Assembly (NCBI RefSeq): GCF_009674605.1
Contig: NZ_WKJO01000001.1
Span: 2,356,001 to 2,420,000 of the forward strand
DNA length: 64,000 nucleotides
Direction: 5' to 3'
Source of the DNA: Haloferax litoreum
Lineage (GTDB): Archaea > Halobacteriota > Halobacteria > Halobacteriales > Haloferacaceae
Shown: positions 1-9,779 of the stretch, piece after piece
Layout: every line of letters starts with the position of its first letter
Position numbering within the stretch: the first letter of the stretch is position 1
Program-made: the position numbers and the translations under genes
Notes under the pieces: generated by a model
Told to the model about the DNA's origin: nothing
The model's input: only the letters and a program-made list of their open reading frames with translations
The model's database searches: none

Positions 1-2
1 TC

Positions 3-722
3 AGAAGCGTCGTCGACCGTTTCCTCGAACACTCGCGCATCTTCTACTTCGAAAATGCGGGTGCCCCCGAGTATTACGTCGGGTCGGCCGACTGGATGAC
101 GCGCAACCTCGACAAGCGTGTGGAGGCCATCGCACCGGTCGAGGACCCGGACATCCGGGAGCAACTCAGGTTCGTCCTCGAACTCGGCTTGGCCGACAAC
201 CGGAAGGCGTGGGAGATGAACCCCGACGGGTCGTACGAGCAACTGACGCCGGACGGTGACCGCACTATCAACATGCAGTCGATTTTGATGCAACAGACTC
301 TCGCCGCACGAAAGCGCAACGACGTGTACCGCGGTATCCCGGCGTCGCACCCGGACGTCCCCGAGACGCTCCTGGTCGAACCGAATCCGACCGTCATGCG
401 GCCTGCAGACGCCCCCGACCCGCAGTCTCTCGCCACCGAAACCGTCTCGGCCGTCACCGACCGCAGTGAGTCGGCAAACGGGAGCGAGAGGGGAACCGAA
501 CAGGACGCTTCGACCGAGGCCAAATCGACCGCAGACGACGCACCCGCCGCACTGGGCAACGGCGACCCACAGCGAATTCTCGACCGATTCCCGAGTAAGT
601 GGTACGTCCCGGACAGCGAACACTACGAATACGCGGTCCGGACGCCGAACGGCGACCGAGCGTACCGAAAGACGCCCACCGCGGCGGCGAACTTGGTGCG
701 AAAATACTACGACACGCGGTAA
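3..722 (+). CDS. ppk1: Polyphosphate kinase 1, C-terminal part (5' end outside window)
   Basis: The reading frame is open from base 3 and ends at 722. Its first visible residues include the PPK1 signature YYVGSADWMTRNLDKRVE, the last active-site domain of polyphosphate kinase, which reversibly transfers the ATP gamma-phosphate to polyphosphate in the cytoplasm. After the normal family end (about DGSYEQLTPDGDRTINMQS) the protein continues for over 100 residues: a low-complexity acidic linker and then a compact tail ending near NLVRKYYDTR. This tail is not part of the standard PPK1 fold. The catalytic His lies upstream of the window. The stop codon abuts the stop of the convergent histidine kinase gene with no spacer. 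Family assignment is firm; the role of the tail is unknown. Confidence 0.9.
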   Translation, partial: RSVVDRFLEHSRIFYFENAGAPEYYVGSADWMTRNLDKRVEAIAPVEDPDIREQLRFVLELGLADNRKAWEMNPDGSYEQLTPDGDRTINMQSILMQQTLAARKRNDVYRGIPASHPDVPETLLVEPNPTVMRPADAPDPQSLATETVSAVTDRSESANGSERGTEQDASTEAKSTADDAPAALGNGDPQRILDRFPSKWYVPDSEHYEYAVRTPNGDRAYRKTPTAAANLVRKYYDTR

Positions 723-2786
723 TCAGTCGGAGACGACTTCGACGCCGCGGAACTCGAAGACACTCCCGCCGAGGTCCGAGTTCAGCGTCACGGTCCAGCA
801 GTGGCCCGACGCGATGCGTTCGACCAGTGCCAATCCGAGTCCGGCCCCGTCGTTGCCGGAGACGCCGACTGCCCACGGGTTATCTGCCACGTCGTCCGGG
901 AATCCCGGCCCATCGTCGGCGACGGTAAACCCGTCCGCGCACCGACCGACCGTCACTCGAACACCGTCGTCACTGTGCTCCACGGCGTTCCGGAACAGGT
1001 TTTCGAGGAGTTGGACCAACCGCGACTCGTCGGCCATGAGTTCCCAGTTCGGGTCGATGTCGAGCGAGAGCGTCGCGTCGTCTGACGCGACGTGTCGCCA
1101 CGCCTCCTCTGCCGCCTCGGCGACAGAGACCGGTTCGAGTTCGCCGGTGTCTTTTCCTTTCTTGGCGAGGTCCAACATCGAATCGACCAGTTCGTTCATC
1201 CGGTCGAGTTGGTCAGAGACCGTATCGAGACGCTCGATATCACCTTCTTTGGCGAGTTCGAGGTTGCCGCCGGCGATAGCCAACGGGTCACGCAGGTCGT
1301 GTGCGACGCTGTCTGCGAACGTCCCGAGTCGTTCGTTCCGCCGAGCGAGACGTCGTTGACTGCTCTGGAGTGACCGGATTCGCTCGTGGTTGCCCGTCAC
1401 GTCGGCGTTCACCGCCACGAACGCGTACCGCTCGCCGCGGTCGTTTTCGATGGGCGCAATCGTCTGGTTGGCGACGTACTCGTCGCCGTTCTTCTTCCGG
1501 TTGATGATGCGCCCGCGCCATACGTCGCCGTCGAGGATGGTCTGCCAGAGGTTCTGATAGAACGCGGACCCGTGGACGCCAGACTTGAGGACACTGGCGT
1601 TCTTCCCGACGACTTCGTCGGCGTCGTACCCGGTGACCTGCTCGAACGCCGTGTTCACCCACTGGATGGTGCCAGTCTGGTCGGTCAGGTAGATGGTGTG
1701 TCCTGCCCGATTGACCGCTTCTTTGTATCCACGGAGACGCGACTGCAGTTCGATACGGTGGAGTGCGTGTGCGATATCGTTCGAGAGTTCGACGAGTAGT
1801 TCGCGCTCCGGTCCATCGAAGACGTTCGGGCGTTCCGCGTAGACTGTGAGGACGCCCCACTCTTCGTCCCCGCGCGTGAGGGGGACGCTCAGACTCGACC
1901 GTAACCCGTGTTCGAGTGCGTCGTCGCGCCACGGTTCGAACGATGGGTCTGTCTCGATGTCGGCAGTCGCCTGTGGTCGGCCACTTCTGAGGACGCGGCC
2001 GATGGGTCCCCGACTCTGTGCACCGCCGTCAGTTTCGACGACCATGTTCTCCACGTACGACGTGCCGGTCCCAGCCATAGCAACCGGGTCGACGCGGTTA
2101 GTCTCGGGATTTGGTTCGCCGACCCACGCGAGCGAGCAGTGACCGTCGTCGACGAGCGTCTCACACACTTGCTCGAAGAGGTCGGTGTCGGAACTCGCTC
2201 GGACGAGTCGCTGTCCGACCTTCCGAACCGTCTCGGAGAGTCTGGCCCGTCGTTCGGCCTGTTGGCGAGTTCGTCGCTGTTCGACCGCGTGACGAATCCG
2301 GTTGGCGAGACGCATCGCGACGGCCGACCCGCGGTCTTTGAACATGACGTCGGTCGCTCCTGCGTCGATGGCGGATTCGACGAGAGACGCGTCGCGACGT
2401 CCCGTGAGGAGGACGAGCGGAATGCCCGAGTCACGTTCTCTCAGCGACGTGAGTAACGAGATTCCGTCTTCGGGATGCATCTCGTAATCGGAGACGACAC
2501 AGTCGATGTCGGTCTCGTCGAAGACCTCCCGTGCCTCGGCCGCCGACGAGGCGAACTCGAACTCGAACCCATCTTCGACGCGTCGCACCTGTGCCGCGAC
2601 GAGTGAGGTGTACGACTCGTCGTCGTCGACGAGGAGGACACGAACGTGGTCTGCCCCGCCCGCGCCTCTCGTGTGTTCTGGTCGTGGCCGTACCTGTCCA
2701 CCGTCCGTCTCGATTGTACTCTCCCGTCGCTGTTCGACTGTCCGACGTGCCCGGTGGTCGTCTGCCTGTGTCGTGTCTCTGACCAT
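723..2786 (-). CDS. Sensor histidine kinase, REC-GAF-PAS-HisKA-HATPase
   Basis: A 687-residue soluble signalling protein. In order it has an N-terminal receiver domain (RVLLVDDDES; phospho-acceptor Asp in VVSDYEM), a GAF domain (about 180-340), a PAS domain (about 350-470, with IYLTDQTGTIQWVN), a dimerisation and phospho-acceptor helix with H-box VAHDLRDPLA, and an HATPase domain (N-box NLFRNAVEHS, G1 DDGPGFP, G2 GAGLGLAL). No membrane segment is visible, so the stimulus is probably cytoplasmic. I chose the ATG at 2786; the 34 codons upstream lie in AT-rich promoter-like DNA and have a non-haloarchaeal composition. No partner regulator is adjacent, which is usual for haloarchaeal kinases of this build. 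The ligand is unknown. Confidence 0.88.
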   Translation of the reverse strand: MVRDTTQADDHRARRTVEQRRESTIETDGGQVRPRPEHTRGAGGADHVRVLLVDDDESYTSLVAAQVRRVEDGFEFEFASSAAEAREVFDETDIDCVVSDYEMHPEDGISLLTSLRERDSGIPLVLLTGRRDASLVESAIDAGATDVMFKDRGSAVAMRLANRIRHAVEQRRTRQQAERRARLSETVRKVGQRLVRASSDTDLFEQVCETLVDDGHCSLAWVGEPNPETNRVDPVAMAGTGTSYVENMVVETDGGAQSRGPIGRVLRSGRPQATADIETDPSFEPWRDDALEHGLRSSLSVPLTRGDEEWGVLTVYAERPNVFDGPERELLVELSNDIAHALHRIELQSRLRGYKEAVNRAGHTIYLTDQTGTIQWVNTAFEQVTGYDADEVVGKNASVLKSGVHGSAFYQNLWQTILDGDVWRGRIINRKKNGDEYVANQTIAPIENDRGERYAFVAVNADVTGNHERIRSLQSSQRRLARRNERLGTFADSVAHDLRDPLAIAGGNLELAKEGDIERLDTVSDQLDRMNELVDSMLDLAKKGKDTGELEPVSVAEAAEEAWRHVASDDATLSLDIDPNWELMADESRLVQLLENLFRNAVEHSDDGVRVTVGRCADGFTVADDGPGFPDDVADNPWAVGVSGNDGAGLGLALVERIASGHCWTVTLNSDLGGSVFEFRGVEVVSD

Positions 2787-2970
2787 CCCTGATACTCCGT
2801 AAGCGGGGTGCCACCGCCTACCACTTACGTGGACGATTGACCACGAGGGCATAAAACTAGCTAGAAAAACTGGACAAAAAGCCAACATAAACCCGAATAT
2901 TTGGGCTAATTATAGTGGGTGGGTTCGACGACGGGGGCCGTCGGTCGAGGTCGGTGAGTGAATCGCCCGG
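2787..2970. promoter_or_regulatory. Intergenic region upstream of the histidine kinase
   Basis: This stretch is 184 bases long and clearly AT-richer than its flanks between about 2848 and 2915 (many A and T runs). It holds the promoter of the minus-strand kinase gene and the 3' trailer of the minus-strand SAM synthetase gene, which ends at 2971. No gene is seen in it. The exact TATA box could not be fixed. Confidence 0.4.
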
Positions 2971-4179
2971 TCAGAACGTCGAGAGTTCGCCCTCGATGGT
3001 GCGCCGCGTGATGTCGGTCACGTCGGCGAGTTCGCGGTCGATTATCGCGACGACTTCGTCTTCGATGTCGGCGACGGTGACGCCGTCCTCGGTGATGACT
3101 TTCGCGTCGGCGACGTGGGGTTCGTCGATAGGGCGGCCAATCTGCGAGAGCAGGCGGACCTGCAAGTCGCGAATCCCTTCGACTTCGGCGACCACAGTCT
3201 CGGCGATGTGAGTCGAGAGGAGGTTGTAAATCTTCCCGATGTGGTTGACGGGGTTCTTGCCCGACGTGGCTTCCATACTCATCGGCCGGTTCGGCGTGAT
3301 GAGGCCGTTGGCACGGTTGCCACGTCCGACAGACCCGTCGTCACCCTGTTCGGCGGACGTTCCGGTCGTCGTCAGGTAGATAGAGCCTGCTTCGTAGTCG
3401 TCGGCGGTGTTGACTTCGACGTTGACCTCGCGGTCGGTGTACTCACTGGCGAGTTCGGTGACGAACGCACGGACGTTCTCGACGGCGTCGATGTAGTCGT
3501 CGATGTCGTCGATGTAGGAGTCTATCATCGCGGCGGCGACGGTCACGTCGATAACGTCGCCCTCGCGCTTGCCCATGAGTTTGATGTCCTGTCCGAGCTC
3601 GGGGTGGTCGTCGCCGTAGCGTGCCCCGTTGAGGGCGCGTTCTGCTTCGAGGACGATTTGCTCCGTCTCGGTGAGTGGGGCGTGTCCGACACCGAAACTC
3701 GTGTCGTTGGCCATCGGGACTTCCTGCGTCTCCTCGCCGAACACGTCTTGGAGGTCACCGGACCCCTCGCCGAGTTTCACGTCGACGATAATGTCGGTTC
3801 CGACGTCGAGTTCGGGGATGTTCTCGTTCAGGTACTCGCGCGCGGCCCGGAGGGCGGCCGAGTCGACAGGGAGTTTCTTCCCGTCGTACTCCTTGGTCGC
3901 CCGGCCGACGATGAGCAGGTAGATGGGTTCGATGACCTCGCCGCCACCGAAGGCGGGCGCAGCGGTCCCGGCCACGAGTTGCGTCTCGTCGGTGTTGTAG
4001 TGGAGGACCTTGCCGACGCGTTCGAGGTAGAGGTTCGAGAGCGCGCGGGAGACGCTCTCGGCGATGCCGTCGCAGATAGAGTCGGGATGACCGATTCCCT
4101 TTCGCTCGACGATTTCGACCTCCTGGTCCTCGACCGCGCGCTTCTCGGCGGATTCGAGGCGGATGTTTCGGTCAGTCAT
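2971..4179 (-). CDS. mat: S-adenosylmethionine synthase, archaeal type
   Basis: A 402-residue enzyme of the archaeal MAT family, which makes S-adenosylmethionine from methionine and ATP in the cytoplasm. Visible family marks are the N-terminal [18 protein letters not shown] with the GHPD motif, the central GHAPLTETE segment and the conserved C-terminal region [20 protein letters not shown] with the [12 protein letters not shown] that follows. Length fits the family (about 400). The ATG at 4179 is preceded by a TATA-like AGTTATAGAA about 30 bases upstream, which supports that start over the longer in-frame extension. Single gene, neighbours unrelated in function. Confidence 0.96.
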   Translation of the reverse strand: MTDRNIRLESAEKRAVEDQEVEIVERKGIGHPDSICDGIAESVSRALSNLYLERVGKVLHYNTDETQLVAGTAAPAFGGGEVIEPIYLLIVGRATKEYDGKKLPVDSAALRAAREYLNENIPELDVGTDIIVDVKLGEGSGDLQDVFGEETQEVPMANDTSFGVGHAPLTETEQIVLEAERALNGARYGDDHPELGQDIKLMGKREGDVIDVTVAAAMIDSYIDDIDDYIDAVENVRAFVTELASEYTDREVNVEVNTADDYEAGSIYLTTTGTSAEQGDDGSVGRGNRANGLITPNRPMSMEATSGKNPVNHIGKIYNLLSTHIAETVVAEVEGIRDLQVRLLSQIGRPIDEPHVADAKVITEDGVTVADIEDEVVAIIDRELADVTDITRRTIEGELSTF

Positions 4180-4287
4180 TGACGGGACGTACCCAGCGGG
4201 CGGTTCTATAACTTGCGGAAACCTTGCTGGCAATGTGTATTACTACCACGTATCGACAGACGGGTGGCGATGCGGTTTTCCCCGGTG

Positions 4288-4845
4288 TCACTCCTCGGGT
4301 GCACCGAGGAGCATCCCGAGATAGGAGGTTCGAATCTGGTCGTCTGGGTCGAGGCCGAGTGTGTCGAGGACCGAAAACGCGCCTTCGCGTGCGCTGTCGA
4401 CACCGTCTTCGACTTCGATTTCGACTTCGACGAACTCGCCGAGGCCGGAGACGGTGTCGAGTGAGACGGTGTACCCGTCGACGACGAAGCGTTCGCGCTC
4501 TTTTTCCACCGTCGCTGCGGGTTCGAACCCGACGGCCGTACAAATCGCATCCATCGTCTCGCCATCGTGGACGCCGGTTTCGTACTCACGCCGGGTCTTC
4601 GAGGAGTCGTCGACGAGTGGTCCTTTGTAGGTGACGTTGGTCTCCTCGCCGACGACGTCGTCACCGTCGAAGCGCGTCTCGCGCCGGAGGCGAAGCGCCT
4701 CGTCTGTCTCGGCGAAATCCTTGTGTGGTGCGTCGTAGTAGGTGTCCGTCTGGGCGACTCGGTTCACCTGCGTCGCGTCTACCGCTTCGAGTCGTTCGCG
4801 GACGACGCCGTGGTCGGCGCGGACTTTGACCTCGACTTCGTACAT
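4288..4845 (-). CDS. CYTH-domain protein (class IV adenylyl cyclase / thiamine-triphosphatase-like)
   Basis: A 185-residue protein beginning MYEVEVKVRA, which contains the ExExK signature (EVEVK) of CYTH triphosphate tunnel enzymes. Further acidic and basic tunnel residues follow (ALRLRRE, NVTYKGP, REYETGV, VSLDTVSGLGEFVEVEIEV). CYTH proteins bind triphosphate substrates with divalent metal; family members cleave inorganic triphosphate or ThTP or cyclise ATP. The exact substrate cannot be told from sequence. The ATG at 4845 is chosen because the signature sits at the N-terminus in this family; a T-rich element about 25 bases upstream may be the TATA box. It is divergent from the next gene. 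Confidence 0.85.
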   Translation of the reverse strand: MYEVEVKVRADHGVVRERLEAVDATQVNRVAQTDTYYDAPHKDFAETDEALRLRRETRFDGDDVVGEETNVTYKGPLVDDSSKTRREYETGVHDGETMDAICTAVGFEPAATVEKERERFVVDGYTVSLDTVSGLGEFVEVEIEVEDGVDSAREGAFSVLDTLGLDPDDQIRTSYLGMLLGAPEE

Positions 4846-4996
4846 CGTCCGCTCTGTCGGTTCGTGCGACAAAAACGTCGGCGACTCGCCGGTATTCCTG
4901 TCGCGTTCGTGAATCCTGATAGAGGACGATACTCTCGGATATATCATTATTAATTGTTACCCTTTATTGTGAGGGCCGTTGTAGTACGACGGGACG
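4846..4996. promoter_or_regulatory. Divergent promoter region (CYTH gene / membrane protein gene)
   Basis: A 151-base region between two divergent starts. On the plus side, CCTTTATTG lies about 30 bases before the ATG at 4997 and fits an archaeal TATA box. The AT-rich block around 4940-4970 (ATATATCATTATTAATTG) may serve either direction. Assignment is by spacing only. Confidence 0.45.
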
Positions 4997-5515
4997 ATGA
5001 GTCAAGAAACGCCGAGTACCGCGATAGGCGAAGTCGAACAACCGGCCGGAGAGACCATAGAACCCGCGATTACCGGGCGCGTCGTCCTCACCGCGATGAC
5101 GGGCGGGCTAATTGGAACGGTGCTGATGCTCCCGATTCTCGTCGGTATCCCCGAGTTACTCGGTCTATTCTTGACCGAACCAATCACGCGATTCGCAGGC
5201 ATCGCGTTGTTCTTCGGGTTCGAACCGAGTGTCGCACTGGGCGTCGTCTTGTTCGGCATGGGCGGCGTCTTCGTCCTCCCCATCACGTTCGTCGTCGTCG
5301 GGGCCTTCCTCCCGCCGGAGGAACCCGAGTACCTTCGAGGCGTCTCGTTCGCGACGCTGTACTGGGTCGGGTTCGTCCCGGCGTTCTGGCCAGACCAGAG
5401 CATCGCCGTCGTCGCTTCGTTCTTGTTGTTCTCGCTGGCGGCGCACTGGGTCTACGGACTCGTCCTCGGGTTCACACTCGACCGGTTCGCTGAAATCCCA
5501 CAGCACGAGGTCTGA
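4997..5515 (+). CDS. Membrane protein, DUF6789-like
   Basis: A 172-residue integral membrane protein with about four hydrophobic segments (roughly 28-52, 62-80, 80-105 and 125-155). It has a short polar N-terminus and ends RFAEIPQHEV. The pattern matches small haloarchaeal membrane proteins annotated as DUF6789; no catalytic motif is visible. It lies directly upstream of the cytochrome oxidase operon, about 130 bases before it, so a link to respiration is possible but only by position. Confidence 0.7.
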   Translation: MSQETPSTAIGEVEQPAGETIEPAITGRVVLTAMTGGLIGTVLMLPILVGIPELLGLFLTEPITRFAGIALFFGFEPSVALGVVLFGMGGVFVLPITFVVVGAFLPPEEPEYLRGVSFATLYWVGFVPAFWPDQSIAVVASFLLFSLAAHWVYGLVLGFTLDRFAEIPQHEV

Positions 5516-5604
5516 GTACGCTCTCGTCTCTCTCGATTCACGCGGTACTCGGCCCCTACCTCCAGTCTTTCGCACTCGACGACGAGTGGACGCCGTTCGC
5601 CGAA

Positions 5605-5652
5605 ACAGTGATTATCATGAACGTTAATTAACATAGACGGGAGATGTTACCA
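5605..5652 (+). promoter_or_regulatory. Promoter of the cytochrome oxidase operon
   Basis: The sequence holds ATTATCATGA and then GTTAATTAAC at 5623-5632, a perfect 10-base palindrome that reads as a strong archaeal TATA box. Its centre lies about 26 bases before the second in-frame ATG (5653) and only about 17 before the first (5644), so a leaderless transcript would favour translation from 5653. Confidence 0.55.
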
Positions 5653-6384
5653 ATGGGCACGCCACTCCTGCTCAGTCACTCGGTATTTCTCCAGTCGGGG
5701 CTCGTCCCGCGGGGAACGCGCGTCATCGTCTTCGAGAGTATCTTCGAGGTGTTCCTCGTCCTTGGGTCACTCGTCGGCGTGGTCGTCATCGGCTACATGC
5801 TCTACAACGCCTACAAGTACCGCTCTGGGTCCAGCTACGGGTCGGACGACGAGGCGGACCGACCCATCTTGGGTGAACTCCCGATGGGCGACTCCGGTGG
5901 CCGAAAGTTGGCAACCTCGTTTTTCATGAGTATGATTATCGTCGTCTCGTTGGTGTCGTGGACGTACCTGACGCTTCTGTACGTCGAAGAGGGGCCGGCA
6001 GACCAAGAGTCGCTGGACATCCAGGTCGAGGGCTACCAGTTCGGGTGGCGATTCACCTACCCGAACGGTCACACCACTGACGGCGTGCTTCGCGTCCCGG
6101 CGGACCAACCAATCGAGTTGCAGGTGACGTCAGCCGACGTCTTCCACAATTTCGGTATCACAGCGTTGCGTGTGAAGACGGACGCAATCCCCGGACAGCA
6201 GACTGAGACGTGGTTCGTCGCCGACGAACCGGGTACCTACACCGCACAGTGTTTCGAACTGTGTGGGGCGGGTCACTCGTACATGTCCGCTGAGGTCATC
6301 GTGATGCCGCCCGACGAGTACGAGGAGTGGTACGAGAGCACCGGCAACGAGACTGAATCCGCATCCATGGAGGTTCCAACATGA
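5644..6384 (+). CDS. coxB: Cytochrome c oxidase subunit II
   Basis: A 246-residue subunit II of a heme-copper oxidase. It has an N-terminal signal-like segment, two transmembrane helices (about 27-52 and 93-115) and an extracellular cupredoxin domain with the CuA site. The ligands are visible as His168 in VFHNFGI and the set Cys203-Glu205-Cys207-His211-Met214 in [12 protein letters not shown]. The CuA centre receives electrons from a small carrier, in haloarchaea probably a halocyanin. Translation may start at 5653 ([10 protein letters not shown]) given TATA spacing. The gene overlaps the next by four bases (ATGA), so subunits II and I+III are co-translated. Confidence 0.95.
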   Translation: MLPMGTPLLLSHSVFLQSGLVPRGTRVIVFESIFEVFLVLGSLVGVVVIGYMLYNAYKYRSGSSYGSDDEADRPILGELPMGDSGGRKLATSFFMSMIIVVSLVSWTYLTLLYVEEGPADQESLDIQVEGYQFGWRFTYPNGHTTDGVLRVPADQPIELQVTSADVFHNFGITALRVKTDAIPGQQTETWFVADEPGTYTAQCFELCGAGHSYMSAEVIVMPPDEYEEWYESTGNETESASMEVPT

Positions 6385-8954
6385 CCGAACAGAACCCCGA
6401 GCGTACAGACGGTGGCACAGAAGTCGGACGCGACGTCGTTCCCGCGGCACACGACCACGACGACCACCACGACTTCCCCGGAACGGGGAGCATCAAACGC
6501 TGGTTCGTCACGACGAATCACAAAGACGTCGGCATCCTCTACATCGTCACGTCCCTGTTCTTCCTCGTCCTCGGCGGCGTCCTCGCGTGGTTGATGCGTA
6601 TCCAACTGTGGGCACCGCGCGCCCCCGGTGAGACGATTCTCGCCCCCGTCGCGTACAATCAGGCCGTCTCCGCACACGGCCTCTTGATGGTGTTCTGGTT
6701 CCTCTCGCCGTTCGCGTTCGGCTTCGCTAACTACGTCGTCCCGCTCCAACTCGGTGCGAAAGACCTCGCGTTCCCGCGACTGAACGCGCTGAGTTACTGG
6801 CTGTACCTCTTTTCGGGCATCCTCTTCGGCGTCTCCTTCTTCCAGGGGGGCACCTTCTCCGGCGGGTGGACGATGTACGCCCCCTTGAACGTCCCCACGT
6901 TCACACCCGACGTGGGGGCGTCGACGGCAGTCTTGGCGCTCGTCTTGTTCGTCGCCTCTGTCACCGTGTCATCGGTCAACTTCTTGACGACGATGCATCG
7001 GATGCGAGCAGAGGGGCTCACACTCCGCAACATGCCGCTGTTTAGCTGGACGATTCTCCTCACCGTCTGGATGATGCTCTTCGCCTTCGCAGCACTCCTC
7101 GCCGCGTTGATGGTCCTCTCCGCTGACCGCCTCCTCGGGACGACGTACTTCGCGATGGAGTCACCGGCCGGGTCGCTCCTGTGGACACACCTGTTCTGGT
7201 TCTTCGGCCATCCCGAGGTGTACATCGTATTCTTCCCGGCACTCGGTGTCATGGCCGAGGTGTTCCAGACGTTCACCGGTCGCCGCATCGTCGGCCGGAA
7301 GTGGTTCATCCTCGCGATGCTGCTCGTCGCCATCCAGAGTTTCGTCGTCTGGATGCACCACATGTTCCTGACGAGCATCAACCTCCAGGTGAAGACGCTC
7401 TTCATGATTACGACCATCGGCATCTCGCTGCCGTTCGACCTGATGGTGTTCGCACTCATCTACACCATGCTGAAGGGGAAGATACGCTTCACCACGCCCT
7501 TCCTCTTCGTCTTCGGGGCGCTCTTGTTGTTCATCATCGGTGGCATCACCGGCGTCTTCCTCGGCGCTGTCGTCCTCGACTACGAGTTCCGCGGCACGTA
7601 CTGGGTCGTCGCCCACTTCCACTACGTGATGGTCGGCGGCGTCACGGCACTCGTCGGGGGACTCTACTACTGGTTCCCGAAGATGACCGGCCGCATGTAC
7701 GACGAGTTCCTCGGAAAGGTCCACTTCGCGACGTACTTCGTCGGGTTCAATCTGCTGTACTTCCCGCTGTTCGTCGCGTGGGAGACGCCGCGCCGCGTCT
7801 TCGACTACGCGCCGGAACTCGCGCCGTGGCACCAAATCGCCACCATCGGCGGGTTCATCCTCGGATTGTCGTTCCTCATCATGTTCTACAACCTGTTCAA
7901 GAGCGCATTCGACGGCGACCCAGCACCCGACAACCCGTGGGAGTACGCGACGACGGCCGAGTGGGCCGTGTCGTCGCCACCGCCGTTAGAGAACTTCGAA
8001 GGGACACCGACCTACCGGGACGGCCACCTCTCGTTCATCCTCGACCGTGACCCGGACGGACCATCTGGACCGTCGGCCACTGCGGACGGTGGTGTCGCCG
8101 ACGGCGGTGTCGCAACCTCGCCGCATACGGCGGTGACGAGGGAGTACGAGGTTGTCGAGACGACGGAAGCGGAGGTCGAAGGCCCGAGTCACGCCAGTAT
8201 CTGGCCGTTCGTGCTGTCGCTGGGGGCGTTCTTCGTCCTCCTCGGTATCTCGCCGATGCAAGACGCGGCGTTCCCGAACGGGACGATGGGCGCGGCGTAC
8301 GTGACGACGGCGGTGGCCGGTGGTGTCATCACACTCGGGTCACTCGTCGCGATGGGCCTCGAACCGTTCCACGGTCCGGTCTTCGAGGAGGGCGAAGCGT
8401 GGCCCTTCTCCGGCATCGACAACGGCAAGGTGGGGATGTGGATATTCCTCGCCTCCGACGTGGTACTGTTCGGTGGGTTCCTCGGCGCGTACATCTTCAC
8501 GCGCGTCGCGTTCGGCTGGACCGTCTGGGAACCAGTTCCGCCGGACCCGATTCCGGGCCTCGTCAACACGTACATCCTGTTGACGAGCAGTTTCACCGTC
8601 GTCCTCGCACTCGTCGCGGCCGAAAAGAAGCACAGGCTGGGTGTCGTCACGAGTCTCGCGGCGACGTTCGTCCTCGGGGTGGGCTTCCTCGTCAACAAGG
8701 GACTCGAGTGGCAGCACCTCTTCCACGAGGGCCTGTGGCTCTCGACGAACGTCCAGACGTCGACGTTCTTCCTCACGACGGGCCTGCACGCCGCACACGT
8801 CGTCGCAGGCCTCGTCATCACCCTGTATCTGGTCGCTCGCGCGTGGGGAGGTGCGTACCTCGAAGACAACCGGTCGGTGGAGTACTTCGGCCTCTACTGG
8901 CACTTCGTCGACATCGTCTGGTTGTTCCTCTTCCCGCTGTTCTACATTCTGTGA
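6381..8954 (+). CDS. coxAC: Cytochrome c oxidase subunits I and III, natural fusion
   Basis: An 857-residue fusion. The N-terminal part is a 12-helix subunit I with heme and copper ligands visible: His in [10 protein letters not shown], the His-Tyr pair in FGHPEVYI, the His pair in WMHHMFLT, and the two His residues in HFHYVMVGG. After a polar linker (about 540-600) comes a subunit III-like domain (about 610-857) with [26 protein letters not shown] and the C-terminal [17 protein letters not shown]. It reduces O2 to water and pumps protons in the membrane. An N-terminal His/Asp-rich stretch ([10 protein letters not shown]) precedes the first helix. It overlaps coxB by four bases. Confidence 0.96.
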   Translation: MTEQNPERTDGGTEVGRDVVPAAHDHDDHHDFPGTGSIKRWFVTTNHKDVGILYIVTSLFFLVLGGVLAWLMRIQLWAPRAPGETILAPVAYNQAVSAHGLLMVFWFLSPFAFGFANYVVPLQLGAKDLAFPRLNALSYWLYLFSGILFGVSFFQGGTFSGGWTMYAPLNVPTFTPDVGASTAVLALVLFVASVTVSSVNFLTTMHRMRAEGLTLRNMPLFSWTILLTVWMMLFAFAALLAALMVLSADRLLGTTYFAMESPAGSLLWTHLFWFFGHPEVYIVFFPALGVMAEVFQTFTGRRIVGRKWFILAMLLVAIQSFVVWMHHMFLTSINLQVKTLFMITTIGISLPFDLMVFALIYTMLKGKIRFTTPFLFVFGALLLFIIGGITGVFLGAVVLDYEFRGTYWVVAHFHYVMVGGVTALVGGLYYWFPKMTGRMYDEFLGKVHFATYFVGFNLLYFPLFVAWETPRRVFDYAPELAPWHQIATIGGFILGLSFLIMFYNLFKSAFDGDPAPDNPWEYATTAEWAVSSPPPLENFEGTPTYRDGHLSFILDRDPDGPSGPSATADGGVADGGVATSPHTAVTREYEVVETTEAEVEGPSHASIWPFVLSLGAFFVLLGISPMQDAAFPNGTMGAAYVTTAVAGGVITLGSLVAMGLEPFHGPVFEEGEAWPFSGIDNGKVGMWIFLASDVVLFGGFLGAYIFTRVAFGWTVWEPVPPDPIPGLVNTYILLTSSFTVVLALVAAEKKHRLGVVTSLAATFVLGVGFLVNKGLEWQHLFHEGLWLSTNVQTSTFFLTTGLHAAHVVAGLVITLYLVARAWGGAYLEDNRSVEYFGLYWHFVDIVWLFLFPLFYIL

Positions 8955-8964
8955 GGTGACCAAG

Positions 8965-9225
8965 ATGGTATCAACAAAATTCTATACAGTGATTTACGTG
9001 GTATTGTTCGTCTCGGCGACGATTCAGGTGCTCGTGGAGTTCGCGGGGCTGAACTACTGGACGGCGTTCGGCATCATCCTCGTCCTCTCGGCGGCCAAAG
9101 CGGTGCTGGTCGCGGCGTACTTCCAGCACCTCCGGTTCGAACCCCGCTCGCTGACGTACCTCGTTGGAATCGGACTGGTGGCCGCGCTCGCACTCACCGT
9201 CGCGGCGTCGTATTCGCTCCTGTGA
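8965..9225 (+). CDS. coxD: Cytochrome c oxidase subunit IV-like small membrane protein
   Basis: An 86-residue protein starting at the ATG at 8965, ten bases after the coxAC stop. It has three hydrophobic helices and the pattern IILVLSAAKAVLVAAYFQHLRFE, typical of prokaryotic cytochrome oxidase subunit IV, which stabilises the complex. The longer in-frame extension upstream runs through the end of coxAC and is not real. Its TGA overlaps the GTG start of the next gene, pointing to one operon with coxB and coxAC. Confidence 0.85.
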   Translation: MVSTKFYTVIYVVLFVSATIQVLVEFAGLNYWTAFGIILVLSAAKAVLVAAYFQHLRFEPRSLTYLVGIGLVAALALTVAASYSLL

Positions 9226-9458
9226 CCGTGTCTTCCACCACTTCGTCACCGGACGCAGACCGTCGCTCGACGCTCATCGCCGTCGCCTACGCACTGCTCT
9301 TTTCGGTGCCCGTCGGTGTCGGCGTGACCGTCATGATGACGCGCGTCGTCCCCGGCCGACTCACGACACCGCTCGTCGTCGGCCCCGGCCTCGTCCTCGC
9401 CCTCGCGGTGTTTCTGCTCGTCGTCGTCGCGGCACGAAGCGGCGAGAACGCGGCCTGA
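9222..9458 (+). CDS. Small two-helix membrane protein of the cox operon
   Basis: A 78-residue protein beginning with GTG at 9222, overlapping the stop of the subunit IV gene (GTGA). A second GTG at 9228 is an alternative start. Two hydrophobic helices (about 18-42 and 48-72) flank a short loop with VPGRLTTPLV. I recognise no catalytic motif. Translational coupling to the cox genes suggests a role in oxidase assembly or stability, but this is by position only. Confidence 0.7.
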   Translation: MTVSSTTSSPDADRRSTLIAVAYALLFSVPVGVGVTVMMTRVVPGRLTTPLVVGPGLVLALAVFLLVVVAARSGENAA

Positions 9459-9539
9459 GTCGACTATCTGTGTCGTCACCTCCTTTCCGACTCCGAACTC
9501 AGGCATACTTTCTTGCTGGCTGGGGTGTTACCACTGTGC

Positions 9540-9743
9540 ATGGATGGGAACTCGTTCGCGCTCGTCACCTCGTTCGCAACCGTCGTTCTCGGATTGGCCA
9601 TCCTCCTCGGGTCGGAGGCACTCGGCATGAGTGAGGTGTTCGTCGTCGTCGGTGGTGCAGTCGCACTCGCCGGCGTGGGTATCCTGACAGCAGTCGTGAT
9701 GTGCTTGCCGAAGGAACCGGGGTCCGAACACGACCACGCCTGA
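9540..9743 (+). CDS. Small two-helix membrane protein after the cox operon
   Basis: A 67-residue protein from the ATG at 9540 (MDGNSFALVTSF). It has two hydrophobic helices and a short charged tail ending PKEPGSEHDHA, with two His that might face the cytoplasm. It lies 81 bases after the previous gene and converges on the minus-strand zinc-finger gene at 9780. GC-rich third positions support coding. Family not recognised. Confidence 0.65.
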   Translation: MDGNSFALVTSFATVVLGLAILLGSEALGMSEVFVVVGGAVALAGVGILTAVVMCLPKEPGSEHDHA

Positions 9744-9779
9744 GACGACCACGTCGAGTCGAATCCGACGACGCCCGTC

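Noticed and set aside
4326-4340. T-loop-like AGGTTCGAATCTGG suggesting a tRNA
   Set aside because: Lies inside the CYTH gene and no acceptor or anticodon stem can be formed around it.
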